DNA of 64,000 nucleotides, from the NCBI GenBank assembly GCA_027943335.1, contig BSBK01002049.1, positions 124,001-188,000 on the forward strand. Reading direction: 5' to 3'. Positions 47,893 through 59,503 of the stretch are shown here, one piece after another (position 1 is the first letter of the stretch; the number at the start of each line of letters is the position of its first letter). A model generated the notes under the pieces. The model saw only the letters and a list, made by a program, of their open reading frames with translations, did not search any database and was not told the origin of the DNA. The stretch comes from Chamaecyparis obtusa. Its lineage: Eukaryota > Streptophyta > Pinopsida > Cupressales > Cupressaceae. The translations under genes and the position numbers were made by a program.

Positions 47893-48900
47893 ATGGTGAA
47901 TTTTAGAAAAGAAAGCCCTAAGTTTGATGGAGTAAATTTTGACAGTTGGAAAGAAAAGATGAAGACACATCTATTATGTTTAGGACTAGGTTATTGGTTG
48001 ATTACAAAGAATTAGAAGACTATCATGATGAAGACAATCTAGAGGTAGGAACTAAAGATGAACTAGATCTATTCATGTGTAACATACTTGCAAGAGAAGC
48101 ACTTTTATCAGCACCACAGGAGAATGAATATAGTCAGGTAAGATGTTTGAAAACATCTCACACAATTTGGAAAGCTTTAGATTCTACTTTTGAAGGTGAT
48201 GAACATGCAAAGAAGGCTAGATTACATAATTGGATTTGTGCATTTGAAGATATCAGAATGATGGAAGATGAATCTATAAGAAGTTATATTGGTAGGATGT
48301 CTGAGATTGTGACAGTAATAAAGTTTTGTGGAGGTGATAAGATAGAGAATGAAGTGATATGAAAAATTTTAAGAACTTTGACACCAGTATTCAAGCAACA
48401 ACACAGATGATTGAACAAGTGATACCTTGTACATCAAACTTTTCAAGAGAGACTCTTCTTGGAAGATTAGAAACAATAGAGATGAACTTGAGATTATCAA
48501 GAGAGCTACCTAGAATGGAAACAACATTCAGTGCTCTTAGCATTAGACCTACAAGAAGTACTAGTGTGAATGGAGATTATGCCAGTAGTAGTAGATCTAT
48601 GGAAGATAAGAAGATTGAAGAAGGTATTGCATTACTTGTAAAAAGAGAACTAGATGGTAAAAAAATCTTTAAATGTTGGACTTGTTAAGAATATGGTCAT
48701 TTTGCATCTAAATGTCCTAAAAGAGTTAAGAAGTATAGAAGCAACTTTAAACTTAGGAGATCTAAAGAATGTTATTATGCAAATGATGAATATTTTGAAG
48801 CAAGAATTGAAAAACATTTAAGTGACAGTGATAATGATAACTTTGAGGAAATAGGATTTGTAGCAATTAAAGATGAAAGTTCTAAATCAGATAAAAGGGA
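47893..48900 (+). pseudogene. C3 gag
   Basis: ATG 47,893 (MVNFRKESPKFDGVNFDSWK) is the usual copia gag start with the F-G-NF-W pattern (UBN2 type). The frame shifts near 47,960 and again near 48,370. The middle has SHTIWKALDSTFEGD and SIRSYIGRMSEIV. The zinc knuckle at about 48,670-48,715 reads CWTC-stop-EYGHFASKC (CX2CX4HX4C, stop TAA at the expected Gln). After 48,380 one frame continues into pol. Confidence 0.85.
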
Positions 48901-51040
48901 AGAAAAAGCATTAGTTTCACAAGTTGAAAATAAATCTGATTGGATTATAGATAGTGGTTGTTCACATCATATGACTGGAGATAAAAGAAAGTTTGTTAAG
49001 TTAGATAATTATGATGGAGGAATTGTTAGGGTTGGTAACAATGCACCTTGTTTGATTAAAGGTATAGGATCTATTACTCTTGATGGAAAGACTAACGCTG
49101 ATGATGTTTACTTTGTTGATGGACTAAGACATAATCTACTAAGCATTGGACAATTGGCTGATAAGGGTTATCAAGTTTGATTTTCTGAGAAAACTTGTGT
49201 GATAAAAGATAAAGATGGAAATCTGATTGGAAAAGGATCCAGAACTAGAGGTAATGTATTTTAGTTGAATCCTACTGAGATGACATGTTTGATAACTAGG
49301 ATTGATGACAGTTGGTTATGGCATAAAAGGTTTTGTCATATAAACTTTGATAATATTGTCAAGGTGAGCGCTAAACTTGCAATAAGAGATCTACCTAGAA
49401 TTACGAAACCTACTAACATGATTTGCAAAGAATGTATGATGGCAAAGTAGAAAAGGAGTTCATTTCCCAATAAGAAGTTCACATCGACAGAGACGTTGGA
49501 GATTGTTCATACAGACTTGAGTGGTCCTACTAGGACTAGAGGATTCTATGGTGAAAGGTATTTTATGATTCTTGTTGATGATTTTACAAGAATGATGTGG
49601 ATTGCATTTTTGAAAGAAAAATCTGAAGCATTTGATAAATTTAAGATCATGAAAAGAAAAATTGAGAATGAATCTGGAATGAAGATTAAGTGTCTAAGAT
49701 CTGATAGAGGTGGTGAATTTACATCTAGAGAGTTTAACACTTTTTGTGAAATGAATGGTATTAAGAGACAACTTTCAGCCCCTAGAACACCAGAACAAAA
49801 TGGTATTGTAGAAAAAAGAAACATGTCAATAACTAAAGCAGCAAGAGCTATGTTATTTGAAAATGATTTGGCTAAAATTTTTTGGAGAGAAGTAGTGAAC
49901 ACAACAGTATACACTATGAACAGAGTACAAATCAAAGTAGATACAAACAAGACACCTTATGAATTATAGTTTGGACATACACCCTCAGTTAAGTATTTTA
50001 GAATTTTTGGAAGTAAATGTTATATTAAGAGAGATGATGATATAGGAAAGTTTGATCCTAGAAGTGATGAAGGAATATTTCTTGGATATTCTTTAAAAAG
50101 AAAAGCATATAGATGTTATAACAAAAGAACTAAGACTATTGTTGAAAGTGCAAATGTAAAAGTTGATGAGAAGTTTAAAATTTAGAAAAGAATGCTTGAT
50201 TATGAATCTGATGGAGAAGCACAACCTCAGCCTAACATTGAAAATGTAGAATTATTTTTTGAAACTAATATTGATTTGCTGAATGAAAGTCATACTGAAG
50301 AAGACAGAGAAGAAAATAGAGAAGAAAATAGAGAAGAAAATAGAGAAGAAAGTAGAGAAGAATCTATAGTCAGAACAAGATTAGTAACTATGACACCTAA
50401 CAGGTATACTTCAAGACATCACCCTGTTGAGCAAGTTATTGAAAGTTTAGATAGAGGAGTTTTGAATCGAAATAAGGTACATTTATGTTTGATTTCTCAA
50501 ATTGAACCTAAGAATACTAATGAAGCTTGTGAAGATGAACATTGGATCAATGCTATGAAAGAAGAACTAGAGCAGATTAAAAAAAAAAAGACATGGGAAT
50601 TGGTCCCTAGACCTGAAGACAAGAATGTGATTGGAACAAAGTGGGTATTCAGAAATAAGATGAATGAACAAGGAGAAGTGATAAGAAACAAAGAAAGATT
50701 GGTATGTAAAGGATATTCACAACAAGAAGGAATTGACTATGAAGAAACTTTTGCACTTGTGGCCAGACTTGAAGCAGTGAGAATGTTTCTAGCATATGCA
50801 ACTTACAAGAAATTTAGAGTGTATCAGATGGATGTGAAGTCAGCATTTTTGAATGGTGAATTGGAAGAAGAAGTCTACATTGAGTAGCCTAAAGGTTTTC
50901 CTTTGACACAAGAAGGAGATATGGTATGTAAGTTAAAGAAAGCTTTATATGGATTAAAACAAGCACCTAGAACCTGGTATGCAAGATTAGATAAGTATTT
51001 ATTGAAATTGGGATTTATAAAAGGAACAATAGATAGTAAC
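48901..51040 (+). pseudogene. C3 pol: protease, integrase, RT N-terminal part
   Basis: Protease: WIIDSGCSHHMTGD (48,940). Pre-integrase zinc segment: LWHKRFCHINFD and CKECMMAK. Integrase: HTDLSGPT, RSDRGGEF and PEQNGIVEKRN give the D, D and E residues. An acidic linker at 50,310-50,365 has a tandem EENR repeat. [50 protein letters not shown]. Stops by hand: TAG at 49,262, 49,448, 49,967 (expected Trp), 50,183 and 50,885 (expected Gln in IEQPKGF), TGA at 49,178. RT is cut at 51,040 by S1. Confidence 0.9.
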
Positions 51041-51975
51041 TGTATACACCTAAAAATGGTCATCTAGACTATTAGCCCCTTTTGCTAAATCATCAATTGC
51101 TTGTTCTTGATCAAATCCTAGTTCTATCATTTATTCGATTAGTTTCTATGGGCTAACCATCTTATCCTAAGTTTTTATTTATTTAAAAGGAATTCCCTCC
51201 CCTTTTAATAAATAAAAAGCCCCCACTTTTCCTCTTATCCTAAGTTGCACAAATAAAGTATTATTCTTATTTTATAAAAAGGGAAAAAGCACTTTTTGTC
51301 TCATATGGACACAAAAGTCAACTCTTATTTTCCTATTGGAGGATACTTGTGCACATGGATTGCTCCTCTTTTAAGCTCCACCATTGATTAAATCTTTTGC
51401 ATCTTAATCTCCATGGTCCATTACTTCTCATTTCCTTTAAAAGGAGAGCACTCTTCTTCATTCTAGATCCCCAACTTTTTATGCTAACTTTAAGCTGCAG
51501 GATTTCTAGGTACACTTTGGAGCTTTTGGAGATTTGGAGCATTCTTAGCATCTACATCTCATTCTTGCATTCTACATCTCATTCTTGCATTCTTAGCTTA
51601 GCTTCATATTTATGCTTTCTTAGATTAGCTTCATTTCTATGCTCTAGATTAGCTCACATAGATTAATTAGCTTGGGTTGTAACACTTGCATATTTCCTTT
51701 CATAGCTTAGCTTGCATTTCCATTTCTAGCATAGCATTGCATTATATTTTCATTCTTGATTCTTGAGGATATTGGCATTCTTGCCCTTGTCTTCATTGAA
51801 TCTCCCATTGCATGGTTTACTAGCAAGGTTATAGGCTAAATAGCTCTAGCTGAGAGCATTCTTAAAAACCCTTGCAATCCATGCCTAGGGAGCTATGGAT
51901 TGATTTGTGAGGGCTCATTCTTGAGTTTCCTTACATGTAATGATTCATAGAAGTGTGACACATTTATAGCACACA
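51041..51975 (+). mobile_element. S1: solo LTR inserted in C3 RT
   Basis: 935 bases from TGTATACACC to TAGCACACA, flanked by GTAAC at 51,036-51,040 and 51,976-51,980. Both neighbours read on as copia RT. No coding sequence, no PBS and no PPT. It left a solo LTR by recombination between its two LTRs. Internal short repeats (TTCTTGCATTC, TTAGCTTCAT) occur near 51,545-51,640. Orientation is uncertain. Confidence 0.85.
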
Positions 51976-51980
51976 GTAAC

Positions 51981-52982
51981 TTATACAAAAAATAAATTGA
52001 GACTAGTTGTTTGGTTATAGTTATATTTGTTGATGATATTATCTTTGGAGGAGAAGATGAAGCTAGTGACAAATTTGCAGATGAAATGAAGACTGAATTT
52101 GAGATGAGCATGATTGGAGAAATGAAATATTTTTTTGGATTATAGATAACACAAAGCAAGGAAGGTATATTTGTAAGTCAGACTAAGTATTTGAATGACT
52201 TATTGAAAATATTTGGAATGGAAGATTCTAAACCTGTTGGAACACCTATGGTAACCAGACATAAGTTATCTAGCAAAGATGAGACACCAACAGTTGAGCA
52301 GAAAAAGTACAGATCTATGATTGGAGGATTGTAGTACTTGACACATACAAGACCTGATATAGCACATTCAGTGGGGATTGTAGCAAGATTTCAAGCAAAA
52401 CCTAGAGAATCACATTATGCAGTAGTAAAGAGGATACTGAGATATCTGAAAGGAACAATGGATTATGGATTATGGTATGAGAATTCTGATGATTTTACTT
52501 TATGTGCCTATAATGATGCAGATTGGGGAGGCAACGTTGATGACAAGAAAAGCACCAGTGGTGGAGCCTTTTTTCTTGGAGGTAAATTGGTCTCTTGGCT
52601 AAGTAAGAAGTAGAATTGTACTTCACAAAGCATAGCAAAAGTAGAATATTTTATAGCATCAAATAATTGTAATCAAATTATTTGGATGAAGTAGATGTTG
52701 AAAGATATTGGAATAAAATTTGATGAGCCTATTGTTATACATTGTGACAACACTAGTACAGTGAGTATGTCAAAAAATCATATTTTACATTCTAAGACTA
52801 AACATATTGAGATCAATTATCATGTTGTAAGAGAGAAAGTTGCAGAAAAAGAAGTAAGATTGGAGTACATAAGTACAAAGGAGCAGATAGCAGATATATT
52901 TACAAAGCCTTTACCTAAGGATACATTTGTGTATCTGAGAGGTAGGCTTGGGGTTATACCCCAACCTATTTTTGAGAATTGA
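51981..52982 (+). pseudogene. C3 RT C-terminal part and RNase H
   Basis: IFVDDIIFGGEDEAS (FVDD active box at about 52,025) and FEMSMIGEMKYFFG. Then LTHTRPDIAHSVG, LRYLKGTMDYGL, and RNase H: CAYNDADWGGNVDDKKSTSG, VIHCDNTSTVSMSKN, EYISTKEQIADIFTKPL. The frame ends at 52,982. Stops are TAG (expected Gln) at about 52,143, 52,333, 52,613 and 52,692. Confidence 0.88.
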
Positions 52983-53336
52983 TGTAGATGATTGCATCCA
53001 TCCAGTGGTATATGAGCCCTATCTTTCTTCTGGATTGGATGTTGGAACTTCCTCTATGGGGGAGTTTATGAGCTAAGTCATGAGGACTCTTATTATTGTA
53101 TTTTTCTGAAAAGTTTCTTTTGACATTAAGTTGTTGTTGACTTAGTGATGGAATTTCTATCATTGATGTCAATGGGGGAGAGATATACATGAAAAACATT
53201 GTGGATTGTATGAGAGAGCTGAATAGGAAAATGAAGCAAGATTTGATTTGATATTTTGCAGTGATGTTACAGTATTGGACTTTTGGAACATTGGATGTTT
53301 TTCATCTATGTTGCCATCAATGCCAATGGGGGAGAT
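52983..53336 (+). other. C3 3' untranslated region with PPT
   Basis: CTATGGGGGAGTT at about 53,055, AATGGGGGAGAG near 53,173 and AATGGGGGAGAT at 53,325-53,336 just before the LTR. The last is the PPT. The 39,000-39,222 and 59,504-59,560 parts of C1 match this region in reverse. Confidence 0.8.
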
Positions 53337-54485
53337 TTTTAGGAATGAATGAAAAGTGTTTTGGAAGTCATTCTGTAGTAGTTGTTGTTGCATTCATGAC
53401 TTGGATTGTCATTGATGTCAACATAGTGATATTCTGGATATTAGAAAGAAAGTAGGTAGAGTTTTTTTTTGTGAACATGTTGTATTGCAGATTAGATTTT
53501 GTGAAGTTGATGGTATGTTATTTGGTGTTTTATTAACCTATGGTTAATAGTGCAAAAAGAAATTCATTCATTTGTAAGAGTTATGAGCATTTTGGTGAAA
53601 GCAGTGTTTAGACAGTGTTTTTGTGTAGCGATGTTCAGAAATTGGAGGATATCTCTTAGCTGGGATGGAATCTGATTTTGCATAGTTAAAGGGATGTTAG
53701 AGACTCATAAATGATGATGTGTTTCATAGCACAAACTTTGAGGATATGTTTGGAGAAAGTTATAGTAATTGGAAGCTGACAGTTTTTTGTAAATTCTGTG
53801 TGTAGCGTGTAGAATTTATTATTTTGTAATTGAGGACCGACTCATTTGTAATTATTTGAGTTTGGTATATAAGAAGGAATTTTTTCCTTATTGTGATGTG
53901 TACTATGAAGATTGAGATGTGAATATATGCATGAAGAGCTAATTCAGTGATGAAGGAAGACTTGTGAGTATAGAGATCTGAAATTGTGATCTTGTGTAGC
54001 AGAGAGTGCAGTTTTGGCATAGTGTGAAGGAGGTAATATATTCAATATTATTCTATTGAATAATTCTAAGATCTTTTGGATAGTGGGTTCAGAGATCTTG
54101 CCTTGAAGCTGTTTGGGTAGTGGGTCCTTCTGTCTTCCATAAACTCTTAACTGGGTTAGAATCTTTTAATAGGGATTCAAAATCTCCTAATAAGGATTTA
54201 TATGTACTGAATGTATTTCATAAGACTCGTAACAGGGTCCATCCTTTAATAAGGAACTTTCATATTAGTGCATCATTTTGTGGGCATCATTCCCACTGGG
54301 GTTTACTCTTTTCAAGAGGTTCCCTAGTTAACATATCTTGTGTTATTGTGCAATTGTGTATGATTATCTTTCTATGGTTGATCAGTACATTGATTATATT
54401 GTTTAAAGATGTTGAATGAATAAATTATCTGATAACTGATTCACCCCCCCCTCTCAGTTATCTTGGGGATCTTTACTTTCTAACA
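53337..54485 (+). repeat. C3 3' LTR
   Basis: TTTTAGGAATGAATG to TTTCTAACA, followed by CACCT. 1,149 bases, near-identical by eye to the 5' LTR. Confidence 0.93.
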
Positions 54486-55019
54486 CACCTTGGGGGACAT
54501 ATGTTTATGTGAGAATGCCTTTTGGTCTCACAAATGCTGGTCCAAATTTTTAGAGGGCAATGGATGTTGCCTTTTCATATTTCATTAATGATTTCCTTGT
54601 TTATTAAGAAGATTTAACTACCTATTCCAAAAGAAAAGAAGACCATTGTATTCATTTAGAGAAAATATTTGTGAGGGCTTTGGAATATGGAATTTCATTA
54701 AATCCAAGGAAATGTGCATTTGGTGTCATTGAAGGTAAGTTGCTTGGCTACTTGGTTGGCAAGCAAGGAGTGAGAATTGACCCTGAAAGGGTAGCAACTA
54801 TTGATAAAATTCAGAGACCAAAGAATGTTAAAGGGATTCAGTCCTTCTTTGGCCAGGTCAATTTCTTAAGGAGGTTTGTGACAAATTTTGTAGAGGATAC
54901 TAGACCTATTTCTAAGATGTTGAAGAAGGGATTTTCTATTACATGGGAGGGTGAGCCCGATGAGGCTTTCAAAAATATCAAACAGGCTATCAAAGATGCA
55001 CCAGTGCTAAAGGCACCTG
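54486..55019 (+). pseudogene. T2 RT, C-terminal part (after C3)
   Basis: Continues WGTYVYVRMPFGLTNAG. The active box reads VY-stop-ED (TAA at 54,605), where E1 has YQDD. So Gln is the expected residue and the first Asp is Glu here. Then LEYGISLNPRKCAFG, LGYLVGKQGVRIDPERV and FFGQVNFLRRFV (thumb). One frame from here to the end of integrase. Confidence 0.88.
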
Positions 55020-55400
55020 ATTATAATGTCCCAATGCACATCTTTTTTTTTACATCTTTTCACATAATTGCTGCAGTTTTGTTACAAAAGAATAAGGATG
55101 GTTTTGAGTAGCCTATTGCATTCTTCAGTAAATCTTTGTAGGCTACTAAATTGAAGTATGACATAAATGAGAAACAAGCATATGCACTTGTGAAGGAAGT
55201 CAAGGATTTTAGGTGTTACTTGATGGGAGCAGTTGTGATTGCTTTTGTGCCAAGTGCAGCTATGAAGGATATTTTCTCATAGCAAGAGGTGTCTGGGAGA
55301 AGATGCAGATGGATCAATAGGATCCAATAATTTAACATTGATATCAAAATTTCTTAATTGGTTAGAGGACACAGATTGGAAAAACTAATGTCTCAATCCA
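55020..55400 (+). pseudogene. T2 second RNase H (Ty3 type), degenerate
   Basis: FTSFHIIAAVLLQKNKDGFE, PIAFFSKSL, YDINEKQAYALVKEVKDF, VIAFVPSAAMKDIFS. The fold signature (AVLLQ, PIAFFSK, EKQAYAL) is that of Ty3 RNase H, but the first Asp (usual DAS or ASD) is missing and the third acidic site reads VPSAAM. Loss of these residues in Tat elements with an extra RNase H is known; the domain probably serves as an RT connection. Confidence 0.8.
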
Positions 55401-56722
55401 ATCTTGATGCAAATCAGATAAATCATTCTGAGATTGATTATACTTGTGACATGGATGATTGTATCTGGTATCAGGATATCATCTATTTCTTGAGAAACAT
55501 GAGATGTCCATCAGGAATGAATGATAATTAGAGGAGGACATTGAAATTACAGGCCATCAAGTATGTAATTGTGAAATGCAAATTGTATAGAAAGAATTTA
55601 GATTGCATACTTTTGAAATATGTTGATAAAGATCAAGCTAACAAGTTGTCAAAGGAAATGCATGAGGGAGTTTGTGGTGGGCATTATATGGGTAAAACCA
55701 CTGCTCATAAAATCTTCAGAGCAAGATTATAGTGGCCCACAATCTTCAAGGATGCAGAACAGTTGGTAAGGAGATGTGATGCTTGTCAAAGGTTCTCTGG
55801 TAAGCTTAAATTTTTAGGTAACACACCATTAAAACTAGTAGAGGTACAGGCTCCTTTCCAACAATGGGGAATTGATTTCATAGGGGAGATACCAAACAAG
55901 TCAAGTGGAGGACACTCAAGGATCTTAGTTGCCACTGATTACTTTAGAAAGTGGGTAGAGGCTATACCTACAAGGAATGCAACTAGTAAGGTGGTGATTG
56001 ATTTCCTATTTAATAATATTGTTACAAGGTTTGGTTTCCTTGAGAGGATAGTGAGTGATAATGCCATGTGCTTCAGGTCTGCTGAGTATAAGGAATTCTG
56101 CAAAGGTTTAGGAATTTAGGTTTCTAATTCTTCACCTTATCATCCACAAGGAAATGGTCAGGAAGAATCTACTAATAAGAGTTTGATTAAAATCCTAAAG
56201 AGGATTCTTGAAAAGAATAGGAGGGCATGGAATTCAAAGTTGCCATTATCTCTATGGGCTGATAGGGTAACTGTGAAGAGGGAAATTGATTGTGCACCAT
56301 TTGACTTGGTATATGGAATACATGGAAGAATGCCTCAAAATAATCTACTAGAAATGAACAAGTTTGTGCAATTATATGATGATGATATAGATGATGAGAT
56401 GCAGTTGAGAATTGATGACCTCATTAGGTTGGATGAGACTAGAAGAGAGTCAATTGCAAGGAATGCCAGATTGTAGTTGCAGGTCAAGAATTTATATGAC
56501 AAGAAGGCTGTTGAGAGAAGGTTTGAGCCTTGTGATTTGGTGTTAATCTAGAATGCCAGATTGGAGGATAAAGGAAAAAATGGTAAATTTGATCCCATCT
56601 AGCTAGGGCCATATCAAATTCATGAAAAATGGGGCCAAGATTCATACATTGTGAAGGAATTAAATGGTGATATTTAGGAATTTCTAGTTCATGGACAATT
56701 CTTGAAGAGATACTTTAATTGA
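55401..56722 (+). pseudogene. T2 integrase
   Basis: Zinc finger HEGVCGGHYMGKTTAHKI and CDACQRF (HHCC) at 55,660-55,795. Core: WGIDFIGEIP, VATDYFRKWVEAIP, SDNAMCFRS and SPYHPQGNGQEESTNKS supply D, D and E. The C-terminus, LGPYQIHEKWGQDSYIVKEL and FLKRYFN, ends at 56,720 and has no chromodomain, as in Tat elements. In-frame stops: TAG at 55,529, 55,730, 56,117, 56,474, 56,549, 56,600 and 56,675. The two LTRs flank it, so the element was mobile in the past. Confidence 0.88.
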
Positions 56723-56926
56723 AGGTATTTTATTTCCATGAAAAGTAGTTAGGTCTGTACTTTCTATAAATTTTGTAAATAATTTGCTTTCCCCTGTCCT
56801 ATTTTGTCCTAGGTTTTGGTCTTGTTGCTCTCTGTTGTCAATTTTCCAATGGGATGGTCTGCTTTAACTAGTGATTCTAAGTCCTTGCTATGCCTATAGT
56901 AGGCATACATCCCTAGACAGAGCCAC

Positions 56927-59498
56927 TGTTAGCACCCTAAAAAAATTTCATGGCTCTAGCCCTTTTATCCTGGTCTCTGCAATTATTTTTAGGTCTTTGG
57001 CATAAACCCTTGGTTTAAAAATTCAAAAAACTAGCCATTGCATATAAAAACCCTAATTACCCTTGGCCCTGTTCTAATTTTATGTTACCTTTTTTGATCA
57101 CTTAAACCTAGATTCTACTTCTGCTTAAATGTTTTGGCCAGTTCCCATGTCATTTCCCTAAGTCTAACACTGACCCCTTTAATTTTTCCTAAGTCTTTTG
57201 GCATTTATTTTCCTAATGTTATCGGCCACATTATCTTTCCCTAAGTTTACCCTACAAAAAATTAGTGGTTGTCGTTGCACCAAAAACTTCCCACTGTAAG
57301 AGTTTCTAACTTGCACCTTAGCGACAACATGCCACTTTTCTTGGTGGGCCCATTTCCTAAGCCTTCAAAGGGGATTTAAAGGATGGAAAACAATCTACGG
57401 CTGTTGCTACACCACTAAGGTAAGATGCCCGATCTTTAAAGTCACGCCTTAGCGACAGCCATCGAATGCGATGGTAAGTATATATCAGGTGGGTCCTAAT
57501 TTCCATGTAGGCACAAATGATGGCCTATGATTGGTCCATGTATTATTATGGTGGTAGCTGTCAGTGGGACCTAGTTTTTGAGTGCATCAGAGGGTCCTGA
57601 CATTGTCAAAAAATCAACGATGGGTGTATGATCTTATCGAATGTGTCAGAGGCTTGAGATTATGTGATAGCCATTCATTCTCTTGGGTGATGTAGTCTTC
57701 TATTTCAAGTGAGTCCATCTACCAGGTGGTGCAGAGTTGTTCAAATTCTATTGGTCGATGTGGATGATAAAGCAAGGTGGGGTCATTGTCAGAGAGACCA
57801 ATGACAGGGACAAAATCTATAGTTGACGTAAGTTCTCATGGGTTGTGTCAGAGCCATGAGATCTTATGCCCACTATCCATTTGCAAATGCTTAGTTAGGT
57901 GGGTCCTGTGTTAGTGATGACTGAGCAGTGGTAGCAATTGGGTTGTTGACAAGTGGCAAAAGTGGGCCTGGGTGGGGGTCTAGGGTCTAGAAATGTGGAT
58001 AAAATGTTTGGCGGCCCTAAAAAATTTTCAATAGGTTCACTCATTTGTGAAGAAAGATGGTAGTTCTCTAAGTGTTTTAATGATTCAGCAAACAAGCATT
58101 CGCGTAATCACTTAACTATCTGGCGGTAGTATAAAGTATTCCACGAATGGTTGATTCCCTTCAGTCACTAGTTCGCTAAATGTGACTGAGGTCATATTAA
58201 AAGGTTAAATCATATAGCTCACAAAACATGAGGATCGGATGGTCATGACTTAAAGTTGATGAAGATTTAAACATCGATCGCTGATTTGCTACTAGTGCTT
58301 GGAAATGACCATTATTTTTCAAATTCAAATTTTGAGAGGGTTTCCTGCGACCAGAAGGATTGAAATTTATTGATCATGCGGTTGGATCTGGTAGAATTGG
58401 TTTTTTTGATTGATTGGAGTGTGGTCCAGGGTGTTAAGTGACCATTTCTATGGGTCTGTACCATTTTTTTGTGCTCGAGGTGTGTTTGCAGGTAGCTGAT
58501 TTGACTGGTTTTCATGGTAATTCCTTGGTGTTTTGTACTGATCTCGTAGATTCTAATGATTGCAAATCTATTTGAGATTCATTTTCCCTAGGTTGCCTAT
58601 GTTTCTTCCCCTACAATAACTTCTGATGTAAATTTTGATGGGTTGGGTAGTTGAAACCCTAACCCTAGTCACCCAAAGCTTGATGCATCCTCTTTGAGGA
58701 TTCCAAGGTGACTAGGGGTATAAGTTGTAGCTTTTTTTACTAGGAGAGGGTTCCAAAAAAATTTCTTTTTGGTCCCTAATTGTTGATGTTAATTCACTGA
58801 GCAAGGAGAGCTTGGATTTTGAGTCTTTTCCTTTGGCATTTTGTTGTTTGATAGTTTATTGATCCTGAATATGTTAATGAGAATGATATTGAGTTCCAAT
58901 CTTGCATTTGTGTATGTCTTCTTCTTTCAGTTCTGAGCTCATATATGTTAGTGTCACAAAGTGTATTAGCATATGGTAAACAAAGAGTATTGTGAAGTCA
59001 TCTCTGAGTTCCTAACAAAGTTAGGATTAAAGTCTTTTAGGTGAGTTTAGTGAGTTTACATCCAAATAAGAATCTGATGTCCTTGTGTTTGAGGGAGAGG
59101 GGTAATAGGCAAAGCACTTATCTTGAACCCAAGAGTGTTTGATTTAAGATCTTCAGTTGATATATGGTATTAGGTGACTCTTTGCCCTTGGTTAAGGCAT
59201 TGGTCCATTCTCTGGAGGTTGTTCATCATCAATCACACACACATTCAAATGATGAAATCTTTAATCAATTAGTAAGGGGTATAGTTGTATATTGTTTTGA
59301 GACTCCTTTGGAGAAGTGAGTCAAGGGTGTACCCTCCTAAGCATCAAGGCTCAAAGTGTAGGAGGATCTCATTGTTGATCCTTGTTAATTGGCCCTCTTC
59401 CTTGTAGACTTTGGAGTGGTGATAGAGTCAAAGTATCATTAAAAGTTATCCAAAAAAGTATAAATCTACAAGTTGAAGATCAAAGGGAACTCCCAATA
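56927..59498 (+). repeat. T2 3' LTR
   Basis: Starts TGTTAGCACCC after AGAGCCAC and ends CTCCCAATA (from AACA). 2,572 bases against 2,573 for the 5' LTR; scattered differences, many C/T. The tRNA-Arg-like stretch is at 59,176-59,206. Confidence 0.92.
59176..59206 (+). other. tRNA-Arg-like stretch in T2 3' LTR
   Basis: GACTCTTTGCCCTTGG then TTAAGGCATTGGTCC. GACTCT and the GCCC...TAAGGC D-arm are kept. Confidence 0.55.
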
Positions 59499-59503
59499 GT
59501 ACC

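Larger units (their letters stand above)
46686..54485 (+). mobile_element. C3: Ty1/copia element inserted in T2 RT
   Basis: LTRs of 1,151 and 1,149 bases, ends TGTTAG...CTAACA (left of the 3' LTR decayed to TTTTAG), CACCT on both sides (46,681-46,685, 54,486-54,490). PBS, gag, protease, integrase, RT, RNase H, PPT, in copia order. It carries the solo LTR S1. It is of the same family as C1. Confidence 0.95.
39228..59498 (+). mobile_element. T2: full-length Tat-type Ty3/gypsy element with two RNase H domains
   Basis: Two LTRs of 2,573 and 2,572 bases, GTACC on both sides (39,223-39,227 and 59,499-59,503), PBS, and gag, protease, RNase H, RT, second RNase H and integrase in that order. The copia element C3 interrupts RT at 46,686-54,485; without it T2 is about 12.5 kb. 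LTR ends are decayed (TA...CA at the left copy, TG...TA at the right). No extra ORF lies before gag, unlike E1. Confidence 0.92.

Noticed and set aside
58650..58672. CCCTAACCCTA in Tat LTRs (also at 15,650, 17,150 and 40,957), resembling telomere repeats
   Set aside because: Only two units, at the same LTR position each time, and not the plant type TTTAGGG array. It is part of the LTR.
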